64,000 bases of DNA from Acinetobacter portensis (GCF_009372215.1 NZ_LWRV01000077.1:19834-83833), one strand, 5' to 3'; shown: positions 28,507-37,510, counted from the stretch's first letter. Notes: generated by a model from the sequence alone, not told the origin. Program-made: numbers and translations.

Positions 28507-29595
28507 ATGAAAGAATCGTTACGTTTACGATTAGATCAGCTTACTGACCGTCATGAAGAGTTGAATGCATTACTTGCAGATCTTGAAGTAATTTCAGATA
28601 ACAAACGCTTTCGCCAATTATCACGTGAACATAGTGATTTATCTGAAATTACAGATGTTTGGAGAAAGTATAGACAAGCTGAGGAAGATATAGCGACTGC
28701 TGAAGCGATGTTATCTGATCCAGATTTTAAAGAAATGGCGCAAGAAGAAATTAAAGACAATAAAGCTTTAATTGAATCGCTTGAAGCTGATTTAAATATC
28801 TTGATGATTCCAAAAGATCCAAATGATGCAAACTCGGCATATTTGGAAGTACGTGCGGGAACGGGCGGTGACGAAGCGGCGATTTTCTCTGGCGATTTGT
28901 ATCGTATGTATAGTAAATATGCAGAATCGCAAGGTTGGCGTTTAGAAATTCTATCGGAAAACCATGGTGAACATGGTGGCTATAAAGAAGTGATTTGCCT
29001 GATTAATGGCGATGGTGTTTATGGTCGTTTGAAATTCGAAAGTGGTGCGCATCGTGTACAACGTGTACCTGCAACAGAATCTCAAGGTCGTGTTCATACA
29101 TCGGCATGTACGGTCGCAATTTTGCCTGAAATTGATGTAGATACATCGGTTGAAATTAACTCATCTGAATTACGTATTGATACGTATCGTGCTTCGGGTG
29201 CGGGTGGTCAGCATATTAACAAAACTGACTCTGCTGTTCGTATTACGCATCTTCCAACAGGTACAGTGGTTGAATGTCAGGATGAGCGTTCACAACATAA
29301 GAACAAAGCAAAAGCGATGGCGTTATTGGTGTCTCGTTTAGAAAATGCCAAACGTGCTGCTGCTGATGCTGCGACATCAGAAATGCGCCGTGACTTAGTT
29401 GGTTCGGGTGACCGTTCAGAGCGTATTCGTACTTATAATTATCCGCAAGGTCGTATGACAGATCATCGTATTAATTTAACTTTATATAAGTTAGATGCGG
29501 TGATGGAAGGTGATTTAACAGAACTTCTTGATAGTTTACACCGTGAATATCAAGCAGATCAGCTAGCAATGCTTGCACAGCAGAATGGTGGTTAA
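28507..29595 (+). CDS. prfA: Peptide chain release factor 1
   Basis: 362 residues, standard length. It recognises UAA/UAG stop codons and hydrolyses peptidyl-tRNA. The GGQ motif is in the block [25 protein letters not shown] (about 230-255), and the codon-recognition segment precedes it ([18 protein letters not shown]). The N-terminal coiled region and the conserved [12 protein letters not shown] (about 118-129) are intact. PrmC, encoded immediately downstream, methylates the GGQ glutamine. The ribosome site before ATG is weak. Confidence 0.98.
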   Translation: MKESLRLRLDQLTDRHEELNALLADLEVISDNKRFRQLSREHSDLSEITDVWRKYRQAEEDIATAEAMLSDPDFKEMAQEEIKDNKALIESLEADLNILMIPKDPNDANSAYLEVRAGTGGDEAAIFSGDLYRMYSKYAESQGWRLEILSENHGEHGGYKEVICLINGDGVYGRLKFESGAHRVQRVPATESQGRVHTSACTVAILPEIDVDTSVEINSSELRIDTYRASGAGGQHINKTDSAVRITHLPTGTVVECQDERSQHKNKAKAMALLVSRLENAKRAAADAATSEMRRDLVGSGDRSERIRTYNYPQGRMTDHRINLTLYKLDAVMEGDLTELLDSLHREYQADQLAMLAQQNGG

Positions 29596-30414
29596 TTGAA
29601 TATTGGACAGGCATTAGCCTTACGTGGTGAAGCAGAAAGTTACGAACGCCAAGAAAATGCGTGGCTACTTGAACACATCACGAAAATAGATTCTTTTGAC
29701 TTGATTATGAAAAAAGATCAAGTGTTAACTTCTGAGCAAGAAAAAGCATATAAAGATGGTTTGTCACGTGTTGAAGCAGGTGAGCCACTTGCTTATGTCA
29801 CAGGCTCTCAACCTTTTTGGACTTTAGATTTAAAAGTAACGAAAGATACTTTAGTACCACGTCCAGATACGGAAGTTTTGGTTGAAACTGTTCTTAAACT
29901 GGATTTACCTGAAGATGCTCGTGTGGCAGATTTAGGCACAGGAACAGGTGCAATTGCATTATCACTTGCTTCTGAGCGTGCTGAATGGAAAATTATTGCT
30001 TCAGATATTTATGCGCCAACTTTAGAGGTAGCTGAGTTTAATGCAGAACAGCATGATATTGAAAATGTTGAGTTTGTATTGGGTTCGTGGCTAAAACCTT
30101 TGGGTCGTCAGTTTTTTGATGTAATTGCATCGAATCCACCTTATATTGATGCCAATGATGTGCATATGAAGGATTTGGCAACAGAACCTGAACGTGCTTT
30201 AGTTTCAGCAAAAAATGGTTTGGCGGATATTGAAGAGATTATTGTTCAAGCGAAAAAGCATTTAACTGTCAATGGTTGGGTGGTACTTGAGCATGGTTAT
30301 GACCAAGCAGATGCAGTGCAACATTTGTTTAGACAAGCAGGTTATAAGCAAGTTCGTACGGTAAAAGATTATGGCGGCAATGATCGTGTGACTTTAGGTT
30401 GTTGGATGCATTAA
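29596..30414 (+). CDS. prmC: Peptide chain release factor N(5)-glutamine methyltransferase
   Basis: 272 residues beginning with TTG immediately after the prfA stop (TAATTG), so translation is coupled. The start encodes MNIGQALALRGEAESYERQ, matching other PrmC N-termini. The SAM-binding motif I is VADLGTGTGAIALSLASE (about 114-131) and the catalytic NPPY motif is in IASNPPYIDANDVH (about 178-191). It methylates the Gln of GGQ in RF1 and RF2. In Acinetobacter prfA-prmC is a standard pair. Confidence 0.96.
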   Translation: MNIGQALALRGEAESYERQENAWLLEHITKIDSFDLIMKKDQVLTSEQEKAYKDGLSRVEAGEPLAYVTGSQPFWTLDLKVTKDTLVPRPDTEVLVETVLKLDLPEDARVADLGTGTGAIALSLASERAEWKIIASDIYAPTLEVAEFNAEQHDIENVEFVLGSWLKPLGRQFFDVIASNPPYIDANDVHMKDLATEPERALVSAKNGLADIEEIIVQAKKHLTVNGWVVLEHGYDQADAVQHLFRQAGYKQVRTVKDYGGNDRVTLGCWMH

Positions 30415-30444
30415 TTTGTTTTAATCATCAAATTTTATTTCCAA

Positions 30445-30474
30445 TAAAAAAGCGACTTTTAAAGTCGCTTTTTT
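30445..30474. terminator. Bidirectional terminator after prmC
   Basis: AAAAAAGCGACTTT/AAAGTCGCTTTTTT between convergent genes prmC and the small gene at 30490. Confidence 0.92.
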
Positions 30475-30489
30475 ATGTGCTATGGAAAA

Positions 30490-30840
30490 TTACATTGGGT
30501 AATCTTTTAAGCTATCAAAAACATTTACTTTTGAAAAAGCATCTGTTTCCATTGCTAAATAATAAGTCGCAATTTTAGCTGTGCTTTTTAAGTGAGTTTT
30601 TGTTAAAGCATCACCTGCAAGTAAAGCTTGAATTTCATTTTTTTGTAAATCTAAAGCAAGGGCAGTTTCTTGTGCTTGAGGTTGTGCAAAGAAATTCGCA
30701 ATCATCGATTTAAGATCATTTTCAGATGTATTTTGAATATATTGATGTAACTGATCTTCAATATGATCTGCTTTAGAAAAGAAAAATTGAGCAAAGTTTT
30801 GAACAAGGTTTTGTTCGAATAAATCAATCATCTTAGACAT
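30490..30840 (-). CDS. Small helical protein of unknown function
   Basis: 116 residues from the ATG at 30840 (MSKMIDLFEQNLVQNF; AGAGG lies 7 bases upstream). The alternative start at 30888 adds 16 residues with poor context. The protein is soluble, rich in Phe, Gln and Leu, and apparently all helical with no signal peptide. No motif was recognised. It is monocistronic, lying convergent to prmC. Confidence 0.65.
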   Translation of the reverse strand: MSKMIDLFEQNLVQNFAQFFFSKADHIEDQLHQYIQNTSENDLKSMIANFFAQPQAQETALALDLQKNEIQALLAGDALTKTHLKSTAKIATYYLAMETDAFSKVNVFDSLKDYPM

Positions 30841-31111
30841 GGGAGTACCTCTAGGGTAAGGTGATTTATAAAAAATCGGGTTAAGCAAATGCTTTAAGTT
30901 GATTGAAAATTAACCTATTTTGCGTGTATATACAAGGAAGATAAGATGAACGCTCAGTTCATTAAAAAATACAAATTTGTATGGTAATTAAACTTATTTT
31001 ACTTTTTGTAATTACAATTATATGGAATAATCAGAATTTTCAATTAAATGTAATTACTTTGTGTGTTGTTTTGGTGTGGTTAAATTAAAACAATATCTTT
31101 AGATTTTACTT
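30841..31111. other. AT-rich intergenic stretch between small gene 30490 and Bcr/CflA gene
   Basis: About 270 bases with no gene recognised, followed by the terminator of the MFS gene. AT-rich, with no convincing promoter or operator. Confidence 0.4.
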
Positions 31112-31155
31112 CATTAAAAATAAAAGCCGTGATTCATAATGGGTAATCACGGCTT
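31112..31155 (-). terminator. Terminator of the Bcr/CflA-type MFS gene
   Basis: AAGCCGTGATT/AATCACGGCTT, followed on the minus strand by TTTTATTTTTAAT. Confidence 0.85.
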
Positions 31156-31193
31156 GCATCTTATTTTAAAGCGAGGCTCGTTTCGAGTTTATG

Positions 31194-32378
31194 TTATAGC
31201 TTTTTCGGGAATATCAATAAGCACATTAAAGCTGAAACTAAAGCACAAATAGTCATAATACTAATGAGCCCAATACTGCCAGAAGAAACAAATGAGCCTG
31301 TAACTGCTGTAATAATTGCGCCAAAACAAAATTGCATAGAACCTAATAATGCTGAAGCTGTTCCTGCTAATTTATGCTGATACATTAATGACAGTTGGCT
31401 ACCTGTAGGCATAATAAATCCAAGGAGTGCAACTGCAATAAACATACCTATACAAAGTACAACTAAGTGATTCAATCCCATTAAGAAACATGCAAGTAAA
31501 ATTGCAATCACCACAAAAAAGCCAATATTAATGATTTTATAAGCTTTTAATGGACCAAATTTTTCATGCAATTTAGGATTTAAAATTGCCGCAGCAATTA
31601 AGCCAAATGCATTAATCGCAAAAATAAGACTAAATTGGGTAGAAGAAAGTTGATATTCACTAATGAATACACTTGCAGAGCCTGCGATATAAGCAAAAAA
31701 ACCTGCTTGTGCGATACAAAGTGTTAAAGCAAAAATAATAAATTTACGGTTTGTGATGATGTTTAAATAATGATGAAAAGTTTGTGATAATTTAAATGTT
31801 GCTCGATCTTCTACTTTACGCGTTTCAGGCAAAAGCGCAAAAACCAAAATCATCACGATAGAAGAATAGACTGCTAAAAAGAAGAAAATGTTGCGCCATG
31901 AACCTAAGGCTTGTAAACCATCACCAATGAGTGGTGCAGCAACAGGAGATAATCCTAAAATTGCCAAAACCATCGACATCATTTTACCCATTTCAGGACC
32001 TTGAAATTGGTCTTTAATAATGGCAAAGGCAATGACCATCCCAATTGATCCACCTAAACCTTGAACAAAACGAAGGGTTTGAAGTTGTTGAACCGTTTGA
32101 GAAAAAGCACATGCAATTGAAGCAAGTACAAAAATAGATAAACCTAAGTAAATGAGTGGTTTTCGACCAAATTTGTCAGATAATGGTCCATAAACCAATT
32201 GACCAAGCATCAAGCCTACAAAAAAAGTCATTAAGCTGAGTTGAACAGCACCTTCGCTACTTCCTAAAGATGTTGCCATAGCAGGAATACTAGGAAGATA
32301 CATATCGATTCCCATAGGACCGATTGCCGCGAGTAATGCAATAAGAATAGGCATTGCACGGTTAGATGATGCTGTCAT
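31194..32378 (-). CDS. Bcr/CflA-family multidrug efflux MFS transporter
   Basis: 394 residues and twelve predicted membrane helices. The drug:H+ antiporter type 1 (12-TMS) features are present: ALLAAIGPMGIDMYLPSIPAM in helix 1 (Bcr/CflA opening), GQLVYGPLSDKFGRKPLIYLGL as the loop 2-3 motif A, and the loop motif LRFVQGLGGSIGMVIAFAIIKD. Substrates are likely chloramphenicol-, bicyclomycin- or florfenicol-like compounds by family analogy; the exact specificity cannot be read. A TetR-family gene lies divergent, 71 bases away, with a palindrome between, so it is probably its repressor. Confidence 0.92.
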   Translation of the reverse strand: MTASSNRAMPILIALLAAIGPMGIDMYLPSIPAMATSLGSSEGAVQLSLMTFFVGLMLGQLVYGPLSDKFGRKPLIYLGLSIFVLASIACAFSQTVQQLQTLRFVQGLGGSIGMVIAFAIIKDQFQGPEMGKMMSMVLAILGLSPVAAPLIGDGLQALGSWRNIFFFLAVYSSIVMILVFALLPETRKVEDRATFKLSQTFHHYLNIITNRKFIIFALTLCIAQAGFFAYIAGSASVFISEYQLSSTQFSLIFAINAFGLIAAAILNPKLHEKFGPLKAYKIINIGFFVVIAILLACFLMGLNHLVVLCIGMFIAVALLGFIMPTGSQLSLMYQHKLAGTASALLGSMQFCFGAIITAVTGSFVSSGSIGLISIMTICALVSALMCLLIFPKKL

Positions 32379-32409
32379 AATTACCTGATGATTTTTTTTG
32401 AGTGGCGCA

Positions 32410-32433
32410 TTATGAAACTTATGGGTTTCTTAA
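32410..32433. promoter_or_regulatory. Candidate TetR operator between MFS and tetR genes
   Basis: TTATGAAAC (32410-32418) and GTTTCTTAA (32425-32433) form an inverted repeat with 8 of 9 matching positions and a 6-base spacer. It sits in the 71 bp between the two divergent start codons, the usual location for a TetR site. Confidence 0.55.
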
Positions 32434-32449
32434 GTCAAGAGTTGAAGAT

Positions 32450-33073
32450 ATGGCTAAATTAGGTCGTCCATTGGCGATGAAAGTTGAAGATCGCCGTAAG
32501 GAAATCTTTAATATTGCTGAACAGCTTTTTGGTGAAAAAGGTTTTGAAAATGTCACGATGTCTGAAATTGCATCTGAAACGGGGATGTCTAAAAAAACCT
32601 TATATGTCTATTTTAAGGATAAAAAAGAACTGCTTAAAGACTTGATTCTATCTTCTTATATTTGGGAAGAAAGTGCATTACCTGAGCAAAATTTATCTGC
32701 AATTCAGCTTTTAAAATATCGGTTAAAAGTGTGTGCAGAACATGTGTTATCAGATCGTCATATTAAATTATGCCGTTTGGCAATTTCTGAAAGCATTGGT
32801 ATAGAAGGTTTAAGTGATACATTTTATGAAATTGGTATTTCTAAAAGTCGTGATCACTTAATTGAAGCCATTCAAAAAATTGAAAAAAATCACTACAAGA
32901 TTCATCTCTCTGCTGAAATTCTGGCAGATATGTTATTTGGTGCTTCAATTGCCAAACCATTTATAGATACTTTAATGGTGGGTGAGAAAATTAATTTTGA
33001 TGAAATATTTATAAAAATAGAACAGACTTTAGATGCTTTATTTGTATCATCTTCCACAAACTTGGCTGGGTAA
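32450..33073 (+). CDS. TetR-family transcriptional regulator
   Basis: 207 residues from the ATG at 32450 (MAKLGRPLAMKVEDRRKEIFNIAEQLF); the in-frame GTG at 32402 adds 16 residues and lies over the candidate operator, so it is rejected. A typical TetR HTH is at about 16-62 (RKEIFNIAEQLFGEKGFENVTMSEIASETG MSKKTLYVYFKDKKEL, read in two parts). The C-terminal ligand-binding part is helical (about 70-200). It is divergent from the Bcr/CflA efflux gene and probably represses it. The MoeB gene follows 5 bases after the stop. Confidence 0.88.
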   Translation: MAKLGRPLAMKVEDRRKEIFNIAEQLFGEKGFENVTMSEIASETGMSKKTLYVYFKDKKELLKDLILSSYIWEESALPEQNLSAIQLLKYRLKVCAEHVLSDRHIKLCRLAISESIGIEGLSDTFYEIGISKSRDHLIEAIQKIEKNHYKIHLSAEILADMLFGASIAKPFIDTLMVGEKINFDEIFIKIEQTLDALFVSSSTNLAG

Positions 33074-33078
33074 TTATT

Positions 33079-33864
33079 TTGACACAAGTATTAGACAACA
33101 ACTTAGATACAGACTTAGAACTTTCTGATGCAGAAATGCATTTATATTCACGCCAAATTTTACTTGATGGTTGGGATATTGAAGCGCAAGAAAAGTTAAA
33201 ACTTGCGAATGTTTTAATTGTGGGATGTGGTGGTATTGGCTGTACAACAGCAGAATTATTGGCACGTGCAGGTGTTGGGAAAATTACACTTATTGATGCA
33301 GATACTGTGGAAATGAGTAATTTACAACGCCAAATTGCTTATACGGTTCAAGATGTTGGTTTTTATAAAGCAGAAGTATTGGCTAAAAGATTAAAATCAA
33401 TTAATCCACATATAGATGTCATTATAAAAGTGGAAAAATTAGATGAATCGAATGTAGATGAATTGATTGTTCAACAAGACTTAGTTTTAGATGGTTGTGA
33501 TAATTTCACCACACGTTATTTAGTCAATGAATCTGTTAAAAAGCACAATGTTGCATTAATTAGCGCTTCTGCGATTGGCTTTCAAGGTCAAATGTTTATG
33601 GTGGAAGGAGATTCAGCATGTTATGAATGCCTTTTCCCAAAAGAAGATCATATCAATGAAAGCCTTAGATGTGCAGATTCTGGGGTATTGGCAACCACGC
33701 CAAATGTCATGGCAAGTTTGCAGGCACATCATGCCTTATTATATTTGGGTTTGGCTTTAACGCCTTTAAAGCAAAAGCTCTTGCTTTGGGATGGTTTAAG
33801 CATGAAACAACGCATTGTTAATTTCCAAATTGATACGAATTGTTCTCTTTGTCAGGCAATATAA
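33079..33864 (+). CDS. moeB: MoeB/ThiF/HesA-family ubiquitin-activating-like protein
   Basis: 261 residues starting with TTG (33079), which follows the TetR stop at a distance of 5 bases. It adenylates the C-terminal Gly-Gly of MoaD or ThiS-type small sulfur carriers. ELSDAEMHLYSRQILLDGWD is the typical N-terminus, VLIVGCGGIGCTTAELLARAG is the ATP-binding loop (about 46-66), and the NLQRQIAY motif follows. Two CxxC pairs (CYECLF and CSLCQA) would bind zinc. The MoeB-versus-ThiF distinction cannot be made with certainty from sequence alone. No dedicated molybdopterin genes are adjacent. Confidence 0.85.
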   Translation: MTQVLDNNLDTDLELSDAEMHLYSRQILLDGWDIEAQEKLKLANVLIVGCGGIGCTTAELLARAGVGKITLIDADTVEMSNLQRQIAYTVQDVGFYKAEVLAKRLKSINPHIDVIIKVEKLDESNVDELIVQQDLVLDGCDNFTTRYLVNESVKKHNVALISASAIGFQGQMFMVEGDSACYECLFPKEDHINESLRCADSGVLATTPNVMASLQAHHALLYLGLALTPLKQKLLLWDGLSMKQRIVNFQIDTNCSLCQAI

Positions 33865-33922
33865 TCCTGCAAAACCTTAAAATTTTGCTACACTCGGTGC
33901 AATTATTTTTTCCTAAGACATT

Positions 33923-35221
33923 ATGAAAAAGAAAATTTGGTTAGATGGACTTAAGTCAGTTGCTCGTATGGGTGAAACTGCGGTTGTTGCTGCAAAAGCA
34001 GGCATTAAATATGCAACTGAAAAACCAAGTAACGCAAAACTTATGCGTGAAACTTTTGAATCACTCGGTTCAACTTATATTAAGCTTGGTCAATTTATTG
34101 CCAGTACGCCATCGTTATTTCCACGTGAATATGTCGAAGAATTTCAAGGCTGTTTAGATCAAACACCAAAATTGCCCTTTAGCTATATTGAAAGTGTTTT
34201 AGCATCTGAATTTGCAGGGCGAGATTTAGGTGAAATTTTTGCATCTATTGATGAAACACCGCTTGCATCTGCTTCAATTGCACAGGTTCATGCTGCTAAA
34301 TTAGTTAGTGGCGAAGATGTTGTCATTAAAGTGCAAAAACCTGGTGTAGAAACCATCCTTTATACAGATTTAAATGTCTTACATTGGTCTGCAAAAGTAC
34401 TTGAAAAAGTCGTTCCAAAAGTAAAATTTGCATCATTAGCCGATATTGTCGAAGAAATTAAAAACCGTATGGTTCGTGAAGTCGACTTTATTGAAGAAGC
34501 AAAAAATATTGATGATTTTGTACAGTATTTAGAAATCACACAAAATAAAGCAGCCACAGCACCCAAAGTTTATCATCAATATTCAACACGTCGTGTTCTG
34601 ACCATGCAACGCTTTTTTGGCGTGCCGTTAACAGACTTCAATGTGGTAAAAAAACTATCTAAAGATCCATCTCAAGTGCTTATTACAGCTATGAATACTT
34701 GGTTTGGTAGTTTAATGATGTGTAATAGTTTCCATGCAGATTTACATGCAGGAAACCTTATGTTGCTTGAAGATGGTCGCGTTGGCTTTATCGATTTTGG
34801 TATTGTAGGTCAGTTAAAACCTGAAGTTTGGACAGCATGTATTGCATTTATGGATGCGCTGCAAAAAACAGATTTTCCATTAATGGCTGAAAATATGCTG
34901 AAAATGGGCATGACTGATCGTGAAATTGATACCAAAGTTTTGACGGAAGATTTAGAACGCCTATTTAGCGGCGTTTTACTTGCAGATCCACAAGAGATTT
35001 TGTCGTCAAATCCTGCCGATTTAAACGATATCATGATGGATATGGTCGCAGTGGGTGAGCGTCATGGTATTCGATTCCCACGTGATTTTGCATTACTCTT
35101 TAAGCAAATGCTGTATTTTGATCGCTTTATGCGCATTCTAGCACCATATACCGATATTTATGCAGACCAACGTTTGCAGATGGTGCAAACTATAGATCCA
35201 AATCTTTTATTAAAACATTAA
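33923..35221 (+). CDS. ABC1/UbiB-family atypical kinase-like protein
   Basis: 432 residues. The KxGQ motif IKLGQFIAS (about 54), ASASIAQVHAAK (about 114-125), the ATP-binding lysine in DVVIKVQKPG, and DLHAGNLMLLEDGRVGFIDFGIVG (about 273-296) define the ABC1/UbiB family. The usual C-terminal pair of transmembrane helices in UbiB (546 residues in E. coli) is absent; the sequence ends at YADQRLQMVQTIDPNLLLKH. UbiB-type proteins support ubiquinone biosynthesis. coq7 lies about 2.3 kb away. A role in that pathway is possible but a distinct paralogue is more likely. Confidence 0.85.
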   Translation: MKKKIWLDGLKSVARMGETAVVAAKAGIKYATEKPSNAKLMRETFESLGSTYIKLGQFIASTPSLFPREYVEEFQGCLDQTPKLPFSYIESVLASEFAGRDLGEIFASIDETPLASASIAQVHAAKLVSGEDVVIKVQKPGVETILYTDLNVLHWSAKVLEKVVPKVKFASLADIVEEIKNRMVREVDFIEEAKNIDDFVQYLEITQNKAATAPKVYHQYSTRRVLTMQRFFGVPLTDFNVVKKLSKDPSQVLITAMNTWFGSLMMCNSFHADLHAGNLMLLEDGRVGFIDFGIVGQLKPEVWTACIAFMDALQKTDFPLMAENMLKMGMTDREIDTKVLTEDLERLFSGVLLADPQEILSSNPADLNDIMMDMVAVGERHGIRFPRDFALLFKQMLYFDRFMRILAPYTDIYADQRLQMVQTIDPNLLLKH

Positions 35222-35252
35222 TAAAGATCTACTTTTAGAACAAGGTTGAGTT

Positions 35253-35633
35253 ATGGATGCAATCATCATTGAAGGCTTAAAAGTTGATACGGTTGTTGGA
35301 TGTTTCAATTGGGAACGTCAAATTATTCAACCTTTAATGTTAGATTTGACCTTGCAAACAAATCTTGAACAAGCTTCAAATTCCGATGAACTTGAAGATA
35401 CAATGAACTATGCCGAAATTTGTGAAATATCGGCAAAAGTCATTCAAGATGCTCAACCAAAATTGATTGAACATGCTGCAAAACTCGTGATAAATGCTTT
35501 ATTTACAGAGTTCTTAGCAATTGAATCAATTATCATCACGATCCGTAAGCCTGCCATTATCCCGCAAGCAAATTCTGTAGGAATTCGTCTTGAACGACAC
35601 CGAAACGATTTTCGCGCTAGCACTAGCGAGTAA
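35253..35633 (+). CDS. folB: Dihydroneopterin aldolase
   Basis: 126 residues, matching the FolB family. MDAIIIEGLKVDTVVGCFNWERQIIQPLMLDL shows the conserved pterin-binding block (Glu in the WER region). The C-terminal KPAIIPQANSVGIRLERHRND is typical. It converts dihydroneopterin to 6-hydroxymethyl-dihydropterin in folate synthesis. The next gene, folK-like, overlaps its 3' end by 44 bases. Confidence 0.93.
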   Translation: MDAIIIEGLKVDTVVGCFNWERQIIQPLMLDLTLQTNLEQASNSDELEDTMNYAEICEISAKVIQDAQPKLIEHAAKLVINALFTEFLAIESIIITIRKPAIIPQANSVGIRLERHRNDFRASTSE

Positions 35634-36021
35634 TTTCGAGCCTGAATCTAATTTTGAAAAAGCCTATAAAAGAATCCAATCTTTGGGTAATGTGCAGTTT
35701 TCAAATATATATTTAATTCCATGTCGTGATGGCATTGGTGAAGATTATTGGAATTCTGCATGTATTTTAAAGAGTAGTCTTTCTGTTGACGAATTATTAC
35801 TCATTGTAAAAAATATGGAGTCTGAGGCAGGGAGAGTACGCCCATCCCATCAGATTTCACTAGATATAGACCTAATTGCATGGGGATGTCACATAAATGA
35901 AATGCAATTTAATCCTAAAAAAATGCCATTGGCTTTAGATGTGAAAATTCCTTTATCTGAGATATTGAGTCATAAGTTATTAATTAGTAATGGAATAAAA
36001 TTTAATGTTGTAAATGTATAA
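35590..36021 (+). CDS. folK: FolK-like (HPPK) protein, divergent
   Basis: 143 residues with a TTG start (35590) inside folB; TAGGA lies just upstream. ALASNFEPESNFEKA matches the family opening (usually GSNLGD...N). EDYWNSACIL and the region GRVRPSHQISLDIDLIAW correspond to the pyrophosphokinase core, but the canonical PR-T-LDLDI block has lost the Pro-Arg (E. coli Arg92), and the later conserved P-H-P segment is not present. Length is about 15 residues short of E. coli FolK. It could be a functional but diverged HPPK, or a decaying or repurposed gene. Overlap with folB suggests translational coupling. Confidence 0.75.
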   Translation: MNDTETIFALALASNFEPESNFEKAYKRIQSLGNVQFSNIYLIPCRDGIGEDYWNSACILKSSLSVDELLLIVKNMESEAGRVRPSHQISLDIDLIAWGCHINEMQFNPKKMPLALDVKIPLSEILSHKLLISNGIKFNVVNV

Positions 36022-36162
36022 ATTAAAAAAAATTGAATGCTTATTAATTGAAAAGTGTGATGTATTTCTCATATTTTGCTTATTGGGTTAAGATTTGTCC
36101 ATATTTTATTCGCTCTATTTATGGCTAAAAATATCTACCCTTAATTGAATATGGAAAATAGT

Positions 36163-36711
36163 ATGTTAAACAAAACATTAAAATATAGCCTATTGTTGGC
36201 TACTGCTGCTTTATCATCAACGGCATTTGCTGAAAGCACAGTGTCTGTAGGCTATGCTTATTCTAAAATAGAAGATGTAAAGCTTAAGGGTGTAAATGCT
36301 CAGTATCGTTATGAATGGGATTCTCCTGTAAATCTTGTTGTTTCAGCTTCATATCTAAAGGGTGATAATAAATTATCATATACTGATGGTTATGATATGT
36401 ATCATGATGAATATAATGTTAAACAGTTTTCATTATTGGCAGGTCCAGAATACAAGATTAATGATTTCTTAGGTGTTTATGCCCTTGCAGGTTTTGCACA
36501 TTCTAAAATTGAAGGTCAACAGACGTGGGTAAATAGTACAGGTCATACAAAGGATTTTAATGATTCTTTAAAAGAAACTAATTTTGCTTATGGTGTGGGT
36601 GTAAAAATTAATCCAATAGATAATGTATCTGTGAACTTAGGGTATGAAGGTACCAAGGTTGACGGAGCTAAAGCAAAAGGCTTTAACATTGGTGTTGGTT
36701 ACCGTTTTTAA
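36163..36711 (+). CDS. Small outer-membrane beta-barrel protein (paralogue 1)
   Basis: 182 residues starting at the ATG at 36163 (MLNKTLKYSLLLATAALSSTAFA, cleavage before ESTVSVGYAYSK). The in-frame TTG at 36145 is less likely. The mature chain of alternating polar/hydrophobic beta strands ends with FNIGVGYRF, the terminal Phe expected of BAM substrates. The likely fold is an eight-stranded barrel of the Ail/OmpX size class. Function is unknown. It has a tandem paralogue 211 bases downstream sharing SKI.D..LKGVNAQYRYEW.SP and SYLKGD blocks. Confidence 0.85.
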   Translation: MLNKTLKYSLLLATAALSSTAFAESTVSVGYAYSKIEDVKLKGVNAQYRYEWDSPVNLVVSASYLKGDNKLSYTDGYDMYHDEYNVKQFSLLAGPEYKINDFLGVYALAGFAHSKIEGQQTWVNSTGHTKDFNDSLKETNFAYGVGVKINPIDNVSVNLGYEGTKVDGAKAKGFNIGVGYRF

Positions 36712-36724
36712 TTTTAAAGATTGC

Positions 36725-36760
36725 TAAAAAAAGGCTCAGAATTCTGAGCCTTTTTTGTTT
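36725..36760 (+). terminator. Terminator of outer-membrane protein gene 1
   Basis: AAGGCTCAGA/TCTGAGCCTT followed by T6GTTT. The same 30-base element recurs after the next gene. Confidence 0.92.
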
Positions 36761-36922
36761 AGTGTAAAAATTTACAATCTGATTATTAAATAAAATATGC
36801 AAAATTTTTAAAAACTTGAAATGTGACACATTAGTTATATATTTAAAAATGTGTTGTAGAATATGCATTAATCGATTCATCCTGATCGACATTACGAATA
36901 CTAAAAATCGGAACTTAATATT

Positions 36923-37468
36923 ATGAATAAATACTTAAAATATTCTTTATTAATAGCTATGACTGCTTCTTCATATACATTTGCTGATAATCACTCTTTT
37001 AGTTTGGGATATGCTCAAAGTAAAATTAGCGATTTAGATTTAAAAGGTGTAAATGCTCAATACCGTTACGAGTGGAACTCACCTTTTAGTTTAATTTCTT
37101 CTGTTTCTTATTTAAAAGGTGATGTATCAGAGCAAGATGGCCTAGATGTATATAAGACTGATGTCAAATATTTTACATATATGATGGGACCAGCTTATCG
37201 TTTTAATAATTATGTAAGTATTTATGCGACTACAGGTATTTCTAATATTAAACTTAAGAGTACTGATTTTACCATAGGTGGGACTACAGAGCCTGCAGAC
37301 CCTACAAAAACGTCTAAGACAGAATTAGCTTATGGTGCAGGATTGATTGTAAATCCAACGCGTAACTTCACTGTTAATTTAGGTTATGAAGGTACAAATT
37401 TGAAATTTGCTGATGAGCTGCGTATTAAAGTTAATGGTTGGAATGCAAGTATTGGCTATCGTTTCTAA
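36923..37468 (+). CDS. Small outer-membrane beta-barrel protein (paralogue 2)
   Basis: 181 residues with a signal peptide (MNKYLKYSLLIAMTASSYTFA). The mature part has the same strand order as paralogue 1, including FSLGYAQSKISDLDLKGVNAQ, VNLGYEGT and the C-terminal Phe in NASIGYRF. Extracellular loop regions differ: there is an extra Thr-rich stretch near 115-128 (IGGTTEPADPTKTSKTE). That pattern fits duplication followed by divergence of surface loops. Its terminator is the same as that of paralogue 1. Confidence 0.85.
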   Translation: MNKYLKYSLLIAMTASSYTFADNHSFSLGYAQSKISDLDLKGVNAQYRYEWNSPFSLISSVSYLKGDVSEQDGLDVYKTDVKYFTYMMGPAYRFNNYVSIYATTGISNIKLKSTDFTIGGTTEPADPTKTSKTELAYGAGLIVNPTRNFTVNLGYEGTNLKFADELRIKVNGWNASIGYRF

Positions 37469-37476
37469 TTATGAAT

Positions 37477-37510
37477 TAAAAGGCTCAGAATTCTGAGCCT
37501 TTTTTGTTTT
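37477..37510. terminator. Terminator of outer-membrane protein gene 2 (also downstream of coq7)
   Basis: The same AAGGCTCAGA/TCTGAGCCTT hairpin and T6GTTTT tail as at 36725. Because coq7 is convergent, it may also end the coq7 transcript. Confidence 0.9.
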
